Below are positions 1 through 11,970 of a stretch of 64,000 nt of DNA, piece by piece. The notes under the pieces were generated by a model. That model saw only the letters and a program-made list of their open reading frames with translations. It did not search any database and was not told the DNA's origin. The DNA is from Heligmosomoides polygyrus polygyrus (taxonomy: Eukaryota; Nematoda; Chromadorea; Rhabditida; Heligmosomidae): assembly GCA_947396885.1 (NCBI GenBank), contig OX377202.1:23126001-23190000 (forward strand), given 5' to 3'. Position 1 is the first letter of the stretch. Every line of letters starts with the position of its first letter. Position numbers and translations under genes: made by a program.

Positions 1-240
1 CGCGTGCATCCAACTCCATGTTCCTGGATTGGATTTTCCGGCTTGGCCAACCAAGTTTTTCCATCGTCCGGGATCGCTGAATTGGTACAAGACTTGTCGG
101 GAAGAAAGCATTGACTTGGCCAGTGGCTGGCCACCGCAAGTCATTGTATAGCCCAAAAACGCATTCAAATTGTCTCAACGATATCAACTAGTGGGGCATC
201 CAATTAGGGTTTGATTAACGCCGACCTTTATTCTTTTTAA
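1..240 (+). repeat. tRNA-derived SINE, cut by window edge
   Basis: This is the body and 3' end of the window's dominant SINE; the A-box half lies outside the window. The B-box region is degraded. The shared body can be followed: GGCCAACCAAG, GAATTGGTAC, GGCTGGCCACCGCAAGTCATT, and the 3' block AACGCCGACCTTTATTC. Confidence 0.75.
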
Positions 241-1807
241 TGTTCAATATCTCAATGATTACAACGCCCCTGACATAAATGAGACGTAGAAGTCACCAGG
301 ACTTTTATCTCCTCCATGCAAGCCTGGCCCATTTTCCTCGTCCTTGCCCTCCTAATGAGGACTCGTTGGGCTACTGCGGCACGCGACGGGGACGGATGAA
401 GACGGTGCTGTTGTCAGCTCGAAGAAATTGATGATCAAGAGAGCGACAGTTGACATGGGAGGCACTCAAGGATAGGGCTAGTTTAGTGACTTGAGAGCAC
501 TGGAAAGCTTATTCGGACCGACACCACCGGATTTAAGACTAAGACTGATTCGTGCACGGCCAGGCTTCTCTGCACTATGCAATAAGCGCATTCTTCACAT
601 GCACATCCTATTTCTTCCAGAAACGAAGTCAGAAACGCGAATCATGATTCCTACCAAAACAGTCGCTAGCGAAACCGATCCTCGTACTAGCCAAGCATTT
701 ATTTTGCAATTCGGCGACAAAATATGCCCGTTCTACTCCTCATTGAGTCGGCCGAAGAATTTTCCTCAAGCACCTCTTCCATCTTCTCACGCAATCCACT
801 CAAATGACGGTGCTGTTCCTTTCGCCAAACTGCAGCAACAACAACATCAACAGCAATGCTGCTGCCAGCTTAGCGCTAAGAACGTGTGGCCGCGTGCGAC
901 CGACAGCCCGAAAACCGCATTTCGTCGAAGCAATGAGGTTATTGCACACGGGGCCGGCCCACTGTGAGAAAACACTCGGGACGAGGCGAGCAGCGCTCCT
1001 GAGTCAGTCGGCGCTCGCTGCACGAGCATCCATCCAGCGAAGTTTTATAGCCGATAAAAAGCGCTGACGAGAACAGCACGAAGCGCGAGTCTCGCGAGAA
1101 GGCTCGGCGTCGGCGACGTCTCTTTCTCGCTGATTGTTGGACTTCTACATGTACAGCATGTGTCTGTTGTACCAAGCGTCAGAGATTATTTTTGTTCATT
1201 TTTCTGCTCCATTTTTCCATTTGTTGCCAGGGTAAATGCCTCGGGAATCTCTGCGTACTGCATCTCGGAGGTACAATGAACGTTCATCAGCCCTCACTAG
1301 CTCCTGCCGGAAGAAATATAAAGATATTTTGAAGATTCCGAACAACCACTGCCAGTTCTTCTAGGATGAGTTGCTTCCTCAAGAACAACGGGATTGTACT
1401 CGGTTGCCTGAAATGTAGATTAGGTTCAATTAATTACAGAGCTCGTTTCTCTTCATACATTGAGTTCTATTTCCTCTAACATTCTAGCGCCTCACTGAAT
1501 ACTGATGAGATTATACTCATCTCACCACAAAAAGTGTTTTTCCACAGTGTTTCTTGGTGTTTTGAGGTCTCGCCACTATTAAAAATGCTTTTAAATAATT
1601 TATTTATATTATTAATTATATTTTAATGATAATAATAATAATGCTAAAAATATTTAAACTAATCAAGTTGGTTGCCATGCATCTTACACTCTCTTAGATA
1701 GTCCGAAAAACAAAATGTTCTTTGTTTAGGAAGGCAACATTACCACCATAAGTGATTGAAAAAATGAAGCCTAAGATGAAATAAACCCTTAGGAACCTAT
1801 CTGTTTA
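241..1807. other. Unassigned stretch with a CpG-rich core at about 830-1130
   Basis: No recognisable protein or repeat was found. At 830-870 there is a short CAA/CAG-rich run, and from there to about 1130 the DNA is richer in CG dinucleotides than its surroundings. Several overlapping open frames cross this part on both strands, as expected for GC-rich DNA, and none resembles a known family. Because atg-10 begins in a similar CpG-rich patch, this could be a promoter or first exon of a gene lying outside the window. That is inference only. 1560-1660 is AT-rich simple sequence. Confidence 0.3.
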
Positions 1808-2699
1808 TTAGGGTGGGCCAAAAAAATGAGACAAACTCAACAAATTTCTTTATCTCTTTATAACTCAACTACAACTCAACGGTGCTGAGGAATGTATTCG
1901 CCTTTAAGGTCAATGACCTTGCTGCCATCGATCAGCCAACTTCCTTATCCATCACTCAAAACTGCCTAGGCCTGGTGCTGATCCACTGCTCGTTATGATT
2001 TTCGAGGTCTGCTAGAGTCATTGTGTCCCTTCCGACCATGATGTCCTATATGCCCAAGAAGTAGTAGTAGTCGTGTGGGGAAATGTCTGGCGAATACGGT
2101 GGGTGAGGCATGTGAACGTAGCCCAGCTGGCCAAGCTTATCCGTGGTTACTTGTTCCCGTTGGGGTGCGGCGTTGATGAAGAGGAGAACCTTCTTGAAGC
2201 GCTGCGAATGAATAAGAGTGAGTCGCAGGTCCATCTCTTCTGTTTCGTTCACCATGGGCTTGGAATCCATCGTAGTGCCTTTTGAAAACAGCTTCTTGTA
2301 TACCGGTCCATGGGTGCAGACTCGAGAGCTCAGAAGGTGCTTCTCGCCGTGAACATCCCGCCAAACGAAGGTCGGTAACAGGTCAACAGGCATCACCCAG
2401 ACTCGCTGCTTGGCAGAGTTAAGGTAGAAGTCGTACTTCTCATCTTGCGTGACCATTGAGTCCAGGCTGCTCGGGGTTGGGATTTGGGCGAAATTTGCGC
2501 GACACGGGTCGACTCGTCAGACTGGGGTTTCGGCATGAGACAGGCTGGGGTTTTGGCATGCTTCTGGAAAGGGCGAATTGTCAGGTGGTCTTCAGTAAGT
2601 AGCCAACAAACACACAAATACGAGAAGCACGAAACCAGACTTCAGTCACGACATATATGGCATGGCATGAAGAGTCTCATTACTTTTGGCCCACTCTAA
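1808..2699 (-). mobile_element. mariner-type DNA transposon, degenerate, complete ends
   Basis: The ends are inverted repeats: TTAGGGTGGGCCAAAAAAAT at the left matches the complement of the right end (ATTAGAGTGGGCCAAAAGTA), flanked by the TA duplication of Tc1/mariner elements (1806-1807 and 2700-2701). A minus-strand frame at 2456-2046 keeps transposase signatures: a TQDEKY block with the first catalytic Asp, and a final block PPYSPDISPHDYYYF with the third. The middle block reads LLFINAAP where active mariners have HDNA, so the second Asp is lost. The helix-turn-helix region is not readable. This is a dead copy. Confidence 0.85.
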
Positions 2700-2704
2700 T
2701 AATA

Positions 2705-4391
2705 CACCCCGGTGCAAAATTATACACCCCCGATTTGTCCATTAGTATCCAAAGAAGCCTCTGCCGCGGCTTAGTGATGGTACCATCGTATTCCCCACTA
2801 TCGAAAATCTCTATAGAAGAATTCTAAGCAGGCTATCTTATCAGTGCAGGATACCACGAACTTTTATTGAACATTTAACGAAAGGAGACCGGTACAAAAT
2901 ATAGGTTCACTTTTCATAAAAAACCTGATTAATCACCAAAGTATCTATAGCAAAAGTAAGATTAGTACTGCACACATCACCTTTGTTGTAACCAACATCG
3001 AAAATTGTAATTGGCGTACTACTGGTAAGGTTTTCAATAACCGTTAGGACTACATTGTTCCATTGATCAAGTATGGTTTCGTCAGTTTAGAAACCGAAGT
3101 GTAAGAGGTTCCGTTTTTGTATACTTCGTGTACAAGAAAGCTGCAGAAAATGCAGCCCAAACCATGAGACCTTCACCGACAAAGGAGCGCCTGGAGCTCC
3201 TCCTCCCTCACATCTCTTCATTAGTGTCTGTACCCGTCAGGCCAATCAAGATTCCACTTCTTTTACACTAAAGGAGAGATTTGAGGAAAGAGGAGCGAGT
3301 GTTCTCCAGGCGCAACTTCGGTGGTGGGATCCTCACGGTTTGGTCTGCGTTTTCTGGACTTGTTTCCTTGGAGTTCGTCTCGTGTAGGATGAGCAGTGAA
3401 GACAACCAGAAGTTGCTCGGAGATCACCTTCTGCCATGTTTCAGAAGATTTCATAGGCACAGCCGTATTTTCCAACACGATAATGCATCCATGCATGTAT
3501 CACTGTCAACTACAGATTACATTAACTACAACAGAACTCAACCTTTTATGTTTCTGTTTATGTTTTTGAAGGCTTTCATAGAAAAATTCTTTTATTATAT
3601 CAAAACAAAGCAGGGCTACTCTTGGTGAAACAAACAAACAGTGGTCATGAAATCTCTTAGAACATGGTATTTGCTGCTATCCTAAAAAATCCAAATCGCA
3701 CTCCGCGCTTTCTTTTTTCTCTTGATTAGAGTTTTATTCATGATTTTGTTCCGGATGTACAGCTTTGTTAATAGTTTGCCATTATTAATGTTGTTGTGTT
3801 CTAATGTTTGTGTTTAACGTTTGGTATTGAGCGCACAATTATGTGCTTGAATAAATAAATAAATACATGAATAAATAAATAAATAAATAAATAAATAAGC
3901 TTTTGGAGTGGCCTAGTCATTCCCCAGATCTCGACTCTATAGAGGCCTTGTGGGACTTTCTTGTGTAAGGTGTACAAAAATGGAACCTCTTACACTTCGG
4001 TTTTTAAAATGACGAAAGCCACACTTGATCAATGGAACAATATGGTCCTAACGGTTATTGAAAATCTTATCATTAGTACGCCAATTACAATTTTCGATGT
4101 TGTTTACAACAAAGGTGATATGAGCAGTACTAATCTTACTTTGACTACAGATACTCTTGTGATTAATCAGGTTTTCTATGAAGTGAACCTATATTTTGCA
4201 CCGGTCTCCATTCGTTAAAATTCCATAAATGTTCGTTGTATCCTGTACTGATAAGATAACCTGCTTAGAACTCTTCTATCTAAGTTTTCTATAGTGAGGA
4301 ATTCGACGGTAACGTCATTGAGCCTTGGCAGAGGGTGCTTCGGGTACTAATGGACCATTCGGGGGTGAACCTATAATTTTGCACCGGGATG
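2705..4391 (+). mobile_element. Tc3-like transposon with about 430-bp terminal inverted repeats
   Basis: Both ends start CACCCCGG/CATCCCGG next to TA (2703-2704, 4392-4393), and the inverted match runs about 430 bp inward (2705-3130 against 3960-4391). Long inverted repeats of this order are typical of C. elegans Tc3. The middle carries part of a DD34E transposase on the plus strand: 3281-3535 contains GGGILTVWSAFSG and FQHDNASMH (second Asp). After an interruption, 3900-3960 reads EWPSHSPDLDSIEALWDF with the final Glu. The N-terminal DNA-binding half is missing and a stop follows DFLV, so it is not autonomous. A LINE tail fragment has inserted between the last two catalytic blocks. Confidence 0.85.
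3541..3899 (+). mobile_element. LINE 3'-end fragment inserted in the Tc3-like element
   Basis: The transposase frame breaks at about 3540 and resumes at about 3900. The intervening DNA ends in a short hairpin (GCGCACAATTATGTGC) followed by a tail of repeated AAAT (3848-3898). The large LINE at 28193-30452 ends the same way (GCGCACATCATTGTGC, then AAAT repeats), so this is probably a 5'-truncated relative. No coding sequence is left. Confidence 0.65.
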
Positions 4392-4721
4392 TAGATATGC
4401 GGGTTTTTGGTAAGGTGGGGCAAAACACTGAACAATTACTTAATTATTTAAATATATTTCACTTTTGAAAACAAGAGAAAGCAGCCCAACCTCTTATGTT
4501 GTGCAGAAAAATTAAAAAATCTCGTTTGTTCAATTTGAAAAGAAATTTTCCAAGTTGTTTGTTCAGTTTATTAACTGCTTATTCATGAACAATGCGCGTG
4601 AAGCGCAGTCGAAGGAGGCACTGGTTCTAGCAGCACCTCTGTCGAATCAATGTTGCGCCTCCCAACTTTCAGGTAAACCTGGACCTGCATTCCTCAGATG
4701 TCTTGGCCTATCCATCGGCGG

Positions 4722-4924
4722 TATATGTTGCGCAGATGAGCAGCATTGGAGGGTGAGAACGCCTAAGCCAATCAGACCGCATTAAATGGGCATGCCATTC
4801 ATAGATAGAGAGCATGTACAGTTGGTACACTGATGGGCTGGCATGTGTTCGGTCTGTGCTTTGTTTGGTTATCATTGGTTGGCGCGCTTCCACCTACTAA
4901 TGCTGCTCATCTACGCGACATATA
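4722..4924. repeat. Palindromic MITE, family P3 copy 1
   Basis: The 203-bp unit has inverted ends: TATATGTTGCGCAGATGAGC at the left matches the complement of the right end GCTCATCTACGCGACATATA. It is non-coding. A diverged relative lies at 18552-18707 with the same central block (CCGCATT-AATGGGC). The owning transposase is not in the window. Confidence 0.75.
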
Positions 4925-5548
4925 CCCCATCGGCTGCTCATCGCAAGTCACAGTGCAGCTCGAATACCCAGTAAGAACACTTCCTCCATATTTCTTAGGA
5001 GTAAAAAGCATTTCGTATCTCATAAAGGGATTTAACGCCAGCCTTTTTTTAGTATAGCGATCGATCACCAGTGAGTTTTTGCCGTTTATCCCGCTGTGCG
5101 AACTCTGAGACCGTGCAATCTATACACTTAACATCAGTATGGATCAGCAGTTGGTAGGTCTCAGTTGCTCAATGGTGTTAGCGTAGCTGAGCACTCCCTC
5201 AGTACCTGTGGAACAACGGTGAGTTCGGCTTGCTTCAGTAGGATTCCGCTTGACACTCATAGGAAATATTGAAACTGACAGAGAAGGACGTTTTTGCCGA
5301 AATGAGTGTCTGGTCTTAGGTTTCGAACTTCTTTCAGGCCTTTGAAAACGACGAAGTTGTCGAAACGTCGGCCGAATAAAGTTGTTCCACTATAACAAAC
5401 CTACGTGGCACAGAAGCATTAAGACTACTCTCGCAATATGCCCAGGTTTTATGAAAACCGAACATGGAGAATTATGCAGTTCGCACCGCCACAAATGTTC
5501 GGCATCGTTAAAGATAGCTGGCTTATTTATTCATTATTTATTTACTGT
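4925..5548. other. Unassigned; contains a stem-loop with AATAAA tail
   Basis: Nothing coding was recognised. At 5349-5380 a stem-loop (CGACGAAGTTGTCG) runs into CGAAACGTCGGCCG and directly into AATAAA. Tails of this sort occur at the 3' ends of some retroelements, so this may be a retroelement remnant. Confidence 0.3.
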
Positions 5549-5702
5549 TTTGGTGTAGCGCAGTCGGAGGAAGTCTGCGCTCCAATTTCACTCAAGGCTC
5601 TGGTCTTGCCCGGGTCAAGAAAGTCTTCAATCCCACGGAGTCGGCGAAGTGGTGCCAGATTTGTCTGCGATGGGTGAAGCACTGCCTTATCCATCAGTTG
5701 GT
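5549..5702 (+). repeat. SINE, degraded copy
   Basis: The A box is intact (TAGCGCAGTCGG at 5557), but the B-box region is changed and the copy fades out after the segment equivalent to GACTTGTCTGGGAAGGATAAAGC. Confidence 0.5.
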
Positions 5703-6057
5703 CTCTGCAAGGCATTTCAGAGACCAATCATGCAATCAAGTCACCTTATCACTTATCGTTGGAAGCAGGAGCACGTGGAGTACCCAAAGAAAGACTGATT
5801 AGTGCCGACATTTTTCTTCATCCTTCGAATCCCACTCCAGTTGGTTGAATATGGAATTCCCCATAGAAAACATGCACTCTTCCTATAAATACATATATGC
5901 AGAGACAGTAGAAAGGGGAACTTAAGAAACCTCACTAAGAGAAAGCAAAGTTGCAAGGCGTCGGCAGAACGTCAAAAATAGACTCCTATATGTGAATGGA
6001 TAGAAACGAAGCAGTGCTCTCAAGTCTTCTATTTTGTGACGCTTATTTCGATTCCTT

Positions 6058-6333
6058 AAGGGTAAGGGATAAAGCATTAATCAATCGTCTTTGCGATGTG
6101 CCGCGCATTCCACTTCCATTAAATATCGTGGTAGCGATTTGAAAGCGTATTTGATACACACAACGACTTGCGGCAGACAGCCGATAAAGAAATCAGTGTT
6201 TCATCCTTCCAGAGAAAGTACCGATTCACTGACCCCGAAAAGATGAAAGGCTTGATTGGTCTGGGCGGGAAATCCAACTAAGAATCTGGGATCGGGTGCA
6301 TGCGACAACCTCTCCGACTGCGCTTTCACGTAC
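6058..6333 (-). repeat. SINE copy, full length
   Basis: On the minus strand the copy begins at about 6333 with a mutated A-box region. It keeps GGATTTCCCGCCCAGACCAATCAAG in recognisable form and ends in ATCCCTTACCCTTAAGG. Divergence is higher than in the copies at 6622 and 7372, so it is an older insertion. Confidence 0.8.
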
Positions 6334-6621
6334 CTATTCCACTTCTTCACACGAAGTGAATAGTGTGAATCCGCCAGAACTCGTTTCGCGAGGAGTCTGT
6401 TGTATTGCCTACTTTGTGAGAAATAGCAGGTCGAGCACAGTATTCAGTAATTATGAATTAATTAATTGAGCAACCTTAATTAAGTACCTCCTATTTTCTT
6501 CTTCTTCGAGTTGGGCAGAATATCAACGCGTCGAAAATGACGTCTGCATGAAATTGATCGGTCTTTCCTCGTTTAGAAGAGCAGGATATATAGGCTACAT
6601 AGGCTATAGGATAAGGATAAG

Positions 6622-6892
6622 GATAAAGGACGGCGTTACTCAATCCCTCCTGGGATGCGCCAGCGCATTCTACTTCTACGGGATGTCGTGGAGGCGATTT
6701 GAATGCGTATTTGGCCATACAATGATGAACAAGTCAGCGCTTTATCCTTCCCAGACAAGTCCGGTACCAATTCACCGACCCCTAATAGGTGGAAGGCTTG
6801 GTTGGCCTGGGCGGGAAATCCGAACCAGGAACCTGGTATCGGGTGCACGCGATAGTCGCGCCTCTTCCGACTGCGCTACACACGCCCATACA
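6622..6892 (-). repeat. SINE copy with internal deletion
   Basis: A well-preserved copy that lacks about 20 bp between the CATTGTATGGCC block and GTTCATC. Its tail lies at 6600-6625 and consists of several GGATAA units (TTATCC on the SINE strand), which shows the family's repeat-type tail instead of poly(A). Confidence 0.9.
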
Positions 6893-7371
6893 TAGGCTAT
6901 AACTACATATAACTCGAAGCAACAATAGGCTCCTTCTGATACACCCAAGGCTTATGTATGCTCAAAGAGCAGTGGGGTGTTCTTACTTTAGATATTAGGT
7001 TCATACAAGAAATTTTCTAGAATACTTCCAGCATAACAAGCCAATGCTCAACATTCACGATTTTCTGCCATCCGTGCTTTATCTATTTATTTATTTATTT
7101 ATATTCAAATTTATTTATATTTATTTGTTATCTTTTGGATTCCGCAATGCCTTGCTCGTAATCTGTCAAGTGCGAACATCTTTTTCGCTTTGAGCAGGGA
7201 GAACACGTAGTAAGGGATTCCATCCTTCCTAAGGGTTGAGGGCATTTATGGCTTAGTGTTAGTCTATCATCTGCACTCAGTAGCTCTCCCAGAGATACAT
7301 AGGCGAGCTGGTTCGGCAGCTCTAAATGTCAGTGCCAAATTTTTCCAGTTAATGTCTTTCTACTTCTATAT

Positions 7372-7664
7372 GGGCGTGTGTAGCGCAGTCGGAGGAGGAA
7401 CCCGCTGTCGCGTGCACCCGATACCAGGTTCCTTGTTCGGATTTGTCGCCCAGGCCAACCAAGCCTCCATCCTCCGGGCTCGGTGAATTGGTACCGGACT
7501 TGTATGGGAAGGATAAAACGCTCATTTGTTCATCGGCTGGCCACCGCAAGTCAGTGTATGGCCAAATACAAAATGTACGGTCAAACCGCCGCTGCGATGT
7601 CTAGAGGAAGTAGAATGCGTGGCACATCCCGAAAAGGTCTGAGTAGAGCGGTCCTTTATCCTTT
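7372..7664 (+). repeat. tRNA-derived SINE, reference copy
   Basis: This copy shows the family's parts well. The A box TAGCGCAGTCGG is at 7381. The B-box region, GTTCGGATT after CAGGTTCCTT, starts about 55 bp further on, a spacing that fits a tRNA-like RNA polymerase III promoter. A tRNA-unrelated body of about 200 bp follows (GAATTGGTACCGGACTTG, CATCGGCTGGCCACCGCAAG) and the 3' end is GTCCTTTATCCTTT. SINEs of this build are copied by a LINE partner. The body belongs to no family I can name. Confidence 0.92.
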
Positions 7665-7863
7665 AATGTCCTTCTACAGATAAGTCGTCGGATCTGTCTT
7701 TTGCCTAGAATTAAATATGAAGCCAGCCGAGGCGCATGGAAGTGGAAAATAGAAATAGCAGCCAAAAAGTGTACAGCAAAGATTAGTATTTTCGTGGTAT
7801 GTATATCACAAACCTTGTTTTCTAAGCGTCTCTCTATTATTTTATTTTCGATTTTATTTTGTT

Positions 7864-8150
7864 GGGCGCTTGTAGCGCAGTCGTAGGAGCTGCTGCCTGT
7901 CGCGTGCGCCCGAATCCAGGTTCCTGGTTCAGATTTCCCGCCCAGGCCAACCAAGCCTTCAATCCTTCCGGGATCGGTGAATTGGTACCAGACTTGTATG
8001 GGTAGGATAAAGCCTTGACTTGTTCATGAGCTGGGCACAGCAAGTCATACGGCCAAATACGCATTCAGATCGTCTTCACTGCATCCCGTAGAAGCAGAAT
8101 GAGTAGCGCATCCTAAAAGGGATGAGTAACGCCGTCAGTTATCCTTATTC
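7864..8150 (+). repeat. SINE copy
   Basis: Full-length copy about 200 bp downstream of the previous one in the same orientation. A box TAGCGCAGTCGT at 7872, B box GGTTCAGATTTCC, 3' end GTCAGTTATCCTTATTC. Confidence 0.9.
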
Positions 8151-9199
8151 ATTATCGTGTTGTTTTTGGTCAAAATGTTTCTGCCTACGGACTTTTATTC
8201 GCTGATTCCATCCGCGCAGTCTAGGAGCTTGTTGGGGTGTGTGATGGATGTTCAATACAAGTGTACTCACATCAGCAGCAATTCATGGCGACCCATCCAC
8301 AACTTCAGGATTCCAATTCTGAGTACCCATGGGCGATGGCTCTTGTCTTAGAGCCTCACTCTGTCTCGAATTCGATACTCTTGCATACTATTTCTTGTGC
8401 TCTAAACCAATTTTGTATTTGAAACACTGTTTAAGAACGCCAACCGGCCCCCGGCTGACTTCTAGAGAATTCTGACAAACTGCTAGTCTTTAAAGGCTCA
8501 GCAAACTTCTAGGGCTCCAGGTCGGGAAAGGGTATTCGGCGCGATTAACCGCACTGCCGATTCGTCAACGTCACTCGCTAGTCATTGCGCTCATATATGG
8601 ACGAGGAACCTTTCACGTCCGTCCGTTACTCCCCCGTGAGGCACAATTTTCGATGGCAGCAGGCTATTTACGTTAACGAGAACCTGATCCTCCCGACGTG
8701 TCGTTCACGCTTTCCGACAGACCGCCCAGTGGTACGTCATGCTTAGTCGCTCTAAGCTCTTTTTTGCTCTGCTGCTCTGCCAATCTCTGAGCTTCACCGC
8801 TGAAGACAGCTCCAAGTAAACTCTCTGAAGCACACTTGACACGAGCGGCGCAGTTTGAGCTTGTTTTGGTTCAGCTCCACATTCAGACCAACTGACTATT
8901 CCATTCCTTCTGGATGAACTGGTAGGCAAGAAACCGTACCTCAAGTTTGCTACATTCTATTCTTCTTCTTATTATTACAATCTATTATTTATTTTATTTT
9001 TAACTATTACACGAGCATGCTCATGTGGGTTACAGCAGTATCTCCGATAGAACAATTTGACGAAAGCCAATTAGAAATACTGAATTGGGATGAGTGAAAT
9101 TGTTAATTTTGGAAAGTGATTACAGCAGAACAAGGACACGAACAGCAACTCTGAAAATTACTAACAAACATCAACAAAAAATTGATAAGATTGGGATAA
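8151..9199. other. Unassigned stretch
   Basis: I see no conserved coding sequence, RNA gene or repeat shared with other parts of the window. The open frames here have no recognisable motif. 8940-9000 is AT-rich. Confidence 0.3.
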
Positions 9200-9486
9200 A
9201 AAGGATAAAGGACAACGTTATTCAATCTTCTTAAGGATGCGCCACGCATTCTACTTTTACGGGATGTCGTGGATGCGAGTTGAATGCGTATTTGGCCACA
9301 CATTCACTTGCGTCGGCCAGCCGATGAACAAGTCAGCGCTTTATCCTTCCCAGACAAGTCTGGCACCAATTCACCGACCCCGGAGAGATGGAAGGCTTGG
9401 TTGGCCTGGGCAAGAAATCCGAACCAGGAACCAGGTATCCTGTGCAGGAGACAGTTGGCGCCTCCTCCGACTGCGCTCGACGCGCC
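9200..9486 (-). repeat. SINE copy
   Basis: Full-length minus-strand copy. A box and flank are read in the complement at about 9470-9485 (GACTGCGCTCGACGCGCCC on the plus strand). The tail end (AAAGGATAAAGGAC) is at 9200-9212. Confidence 0.92.
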
Positions 9487-10560
9487 CTCGATAAGATTAA
9501 TAGCGGAAAGCATCTAGGTATATAGCTAAGAACTATATTTATTGAGTTGTTCGATAACTAGCGTTGTTTGTTGACATTTTCCAAACTGAATTTATTTATG
9601 TTAACAACAAGCATTAATCAATGACATATTGACTATTTTGTTGGGTGACCATTTGCCATCTTTCAGCAAGTTGAAGAATTCCGCCGAATAAGCCGTGGTT
9701 TTAGAAGGGAGAAACTAGTGCAACTCATTCTTAGCAGCATGACCAGAATCAAAAGTCTAACCATTGAAACGGTCTGAAGGGAGCAAGCAATCAATAAACC
9801 AGTTGGTACAAAATCAACGAATGCTATAGGGTGGATGCGGAAATAATTCCCATTTGTGAGCTCTGTTAATTTTTGACGGGTTATCAAAGAGATGCGGGAA
9901 CAGGGGTCATTAGGATGAAACCCACGCCTTTACGAATGGCCAGCTTGGAGCGTTTTTATGTCTTTGTTTAATTTCGCTGTCATCTGCACTTTGTAGCGAA
10001 ACTTGACGATTTAACGGAAATTTACCGAAAATGTCTCCTTCAAAAAATCGTCAAACTTTTATCGACCGGGATTTAACGTCAATCCCTGTTTTCGATCACA
10101 CAGGGCGGAAGACTTTCTGACCTACGCAGAATGAGACTTCGTACGGTTCGTGGTGTCACGCATTCCTTCTGAATTTCGGATCCCTCCACTTTCTTAGTAA
10201 CATATAGGGCCAAAGAGTTGTTTCTTTACGACTACAGCCTGCATCCATTCAGAACGCAGCGGCAGCCATCCAAAATCCCCTTTGACGTCGTCGGCTGGAG
10301 AATATGCAGAAAACCCAGAGCTGCCAGTTGAACGGAGTGACAGCGGAGCAAATTCTCAACTGGTGTCAAATGTGCCGGCATCGTCAACATCGCCATGCCT
10401 GCTTCTTTCCATATGTTGAGCTCGACAGACAATGCGAAGATGATAAAGGAAGACAATGGAAAAGCAGAAGCTGTCACGTGAAACGAAAATCAAAAGCAGA
10501 AGAATGGACGTGTTGCGTACTACTGGGTTGCCCGGAAAGTTCTCAGCGTTTGAGGTCTTC
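9487..10560. other. Unassigned stretch
   Basis: No recognised gene or repeat. Open frames at 10232-10567 exist on both strands but have no family signature. It ends at the likely 3' end of the mariner that follows. Confidence 0.3.
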
Positions 10561-10569
10561 ACGTTGAAC

Positions 10570-11970
10570 TACTATAACTTTCTCAAATCGTATCGGATTT
10601 AGTCCAAATAAGCATCGTTCAAATTATCATACATTTGCCAATGGATCACCAATCGACTTACTCCATCAGCGAAAAAATTAGGTGGTCGAGATTCGACAAA
10701 ATCCACGAATGCTGTTTTGGCTTGGTCTTGATTGGTGAAGGTTTTATCACCGAGAAAGTTCGGAAGGGGTTTGAAGAGTGGTAGTCGGTTGGAGAGAGGT
10801 CTGGAGAATACGGCTGAGGCAGAACTTCAACCCCTACTTTGTTCAATTTCCGGATAGTAATTTGACGCGTATAGCGCAGTCGGAGGAGGCACCGACTGTC
10901 GTGTGCACCCGATAATAGGTTCCTGGTTCGGATTTCCCGCCCAGGCCAACCAAGCCCTCCATCTCTCTGGGGTCTGTGAATTGGTACCAGACTTGTCTGG
11001 GAAGGATAGAGCGTTGACTTGTTCATCGGCTGGCCACCGCAAGTCATTGTGTGGCCAAATACGCATTCAAATCGCCTCCACCATATCCCGCAGAAGTAGA
11101 ATGCGTGGCGCATCCCAAAAGGAATTGAATAACGCCGTCTTTTATCCTTTTATCCTTTGATTTGTGAAACAAGTGGGTGGGGCCTTATCGTGCAAAAGAA
11201 TCGGGAATCTTCTGTTGGCCAATGCTGCCTGAAGATTACGCATTTTTCGGTGCATTTCGTCGATTTCCTTGCAGTCGGACTCTGCTGTGATCGTTCGACC
11301 TGGTGCCATAAAGTTGTAATGGACCACACCAGCCACCGACCACCACACAGTGACCATTATGTTCCTTTTTTGGTGGAGGTTCGCCTTTGGAAAATGCCTA
11401 AGCAGTTCGTCTGCGTCCAACCATTGTCCGGATTGTTTCTTGTTATCGTACAGAATCCAATTTTCTTCATCAAAACGGGTAAGTTTTGTTTCGAAAAAGT
11501 AGAGAAGAACAAATCTGGAGACGCGACAATTTTTGCCGCTCTGTCGACTCGTGGGGCACCCACTTTTCGAGCTTTTTCACCTTCATATGGCCTTTCAAAG
11601 CCTCCGCAACAGCAGTTTTACTGAAAAGTCTAGTCTAGCTCTTCCGCGACCCCGCGAACTGTTTGGGATGGTTCAGCTTCCATCAATTCCTTCAACTCGT
11701 CGTCCAGGATTGCTCTAGGTCGAGCGCTAGGGGATCATCTTCGAGGCTGAAATCTCCGGTCCGAAATTTACTGAACCACTGGCGCATAGTGCTTTCTCCA
11801 ACACTATTAAGCCCCCACACTTGTTTGATTTGTCGAGCTGTTTCGGCTGCGGGTTGTCCCAATTGGAATTTAAAAGAAAATGTCGTTCTGAATTGCTCCT
11901 TCGACATACTTCAATGAGCTCTTCAAGAACAGAAATATAAAACAACGTTGGAACATAAATTATTTAGTTA
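10570..11970 (-). mobile_element. mariner transposon (Hsmar1/bandit-like), broken by a SINE
   Basis: Minus-strand transposase in pieces. 11907-11692 gives the N-terminal helix-turn-helix domain (MSKEQFR..., GESTMRQWFSKFRTGD). 11490-11400 gives the first catalytic block (DEENWILYDNKKQSGQW). 11400-11160 gives WWSVAGVVHYNF, IDEMHRKMRNLQ and ILLHDKAP (second Asp). After the SINE at 10865-11156, 10860-10790 gives LNKVGVEVLPQP and YSPDLSPTDYH (third Asp). All three acidic residues are visible but frameshifts separate the blocks, so it is inactive. The similarity to the SETMAR-type/cecropia group, which includes the hookworm element bandit, is from memory. Outer ends are approximate because clear inverted repeats were not found. 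Confidence 0.85.
10865..11156 (+). repeat. SINE copy inserted into the mariner
   Basis: Very well-preserved copy: A box TAGCGCAGTCGG, B box GGTTCGGATTTCC, 3' end GTCTTTTATCCTTTTATCC. It splits the transposase between the second and third catalytic Asp. Possible short duplication ATTTG on both sides. The insertion is younger than the mariner. Confidence 0.95.

Noticed and set aside
7381..7446. Genuine tRNA gene at a SINE head
   Set aside because: A and B boxes are present but no cloverleaf with an anticodon arm and acceptor stem can be drawn; the head recurs only together with the SINE body.
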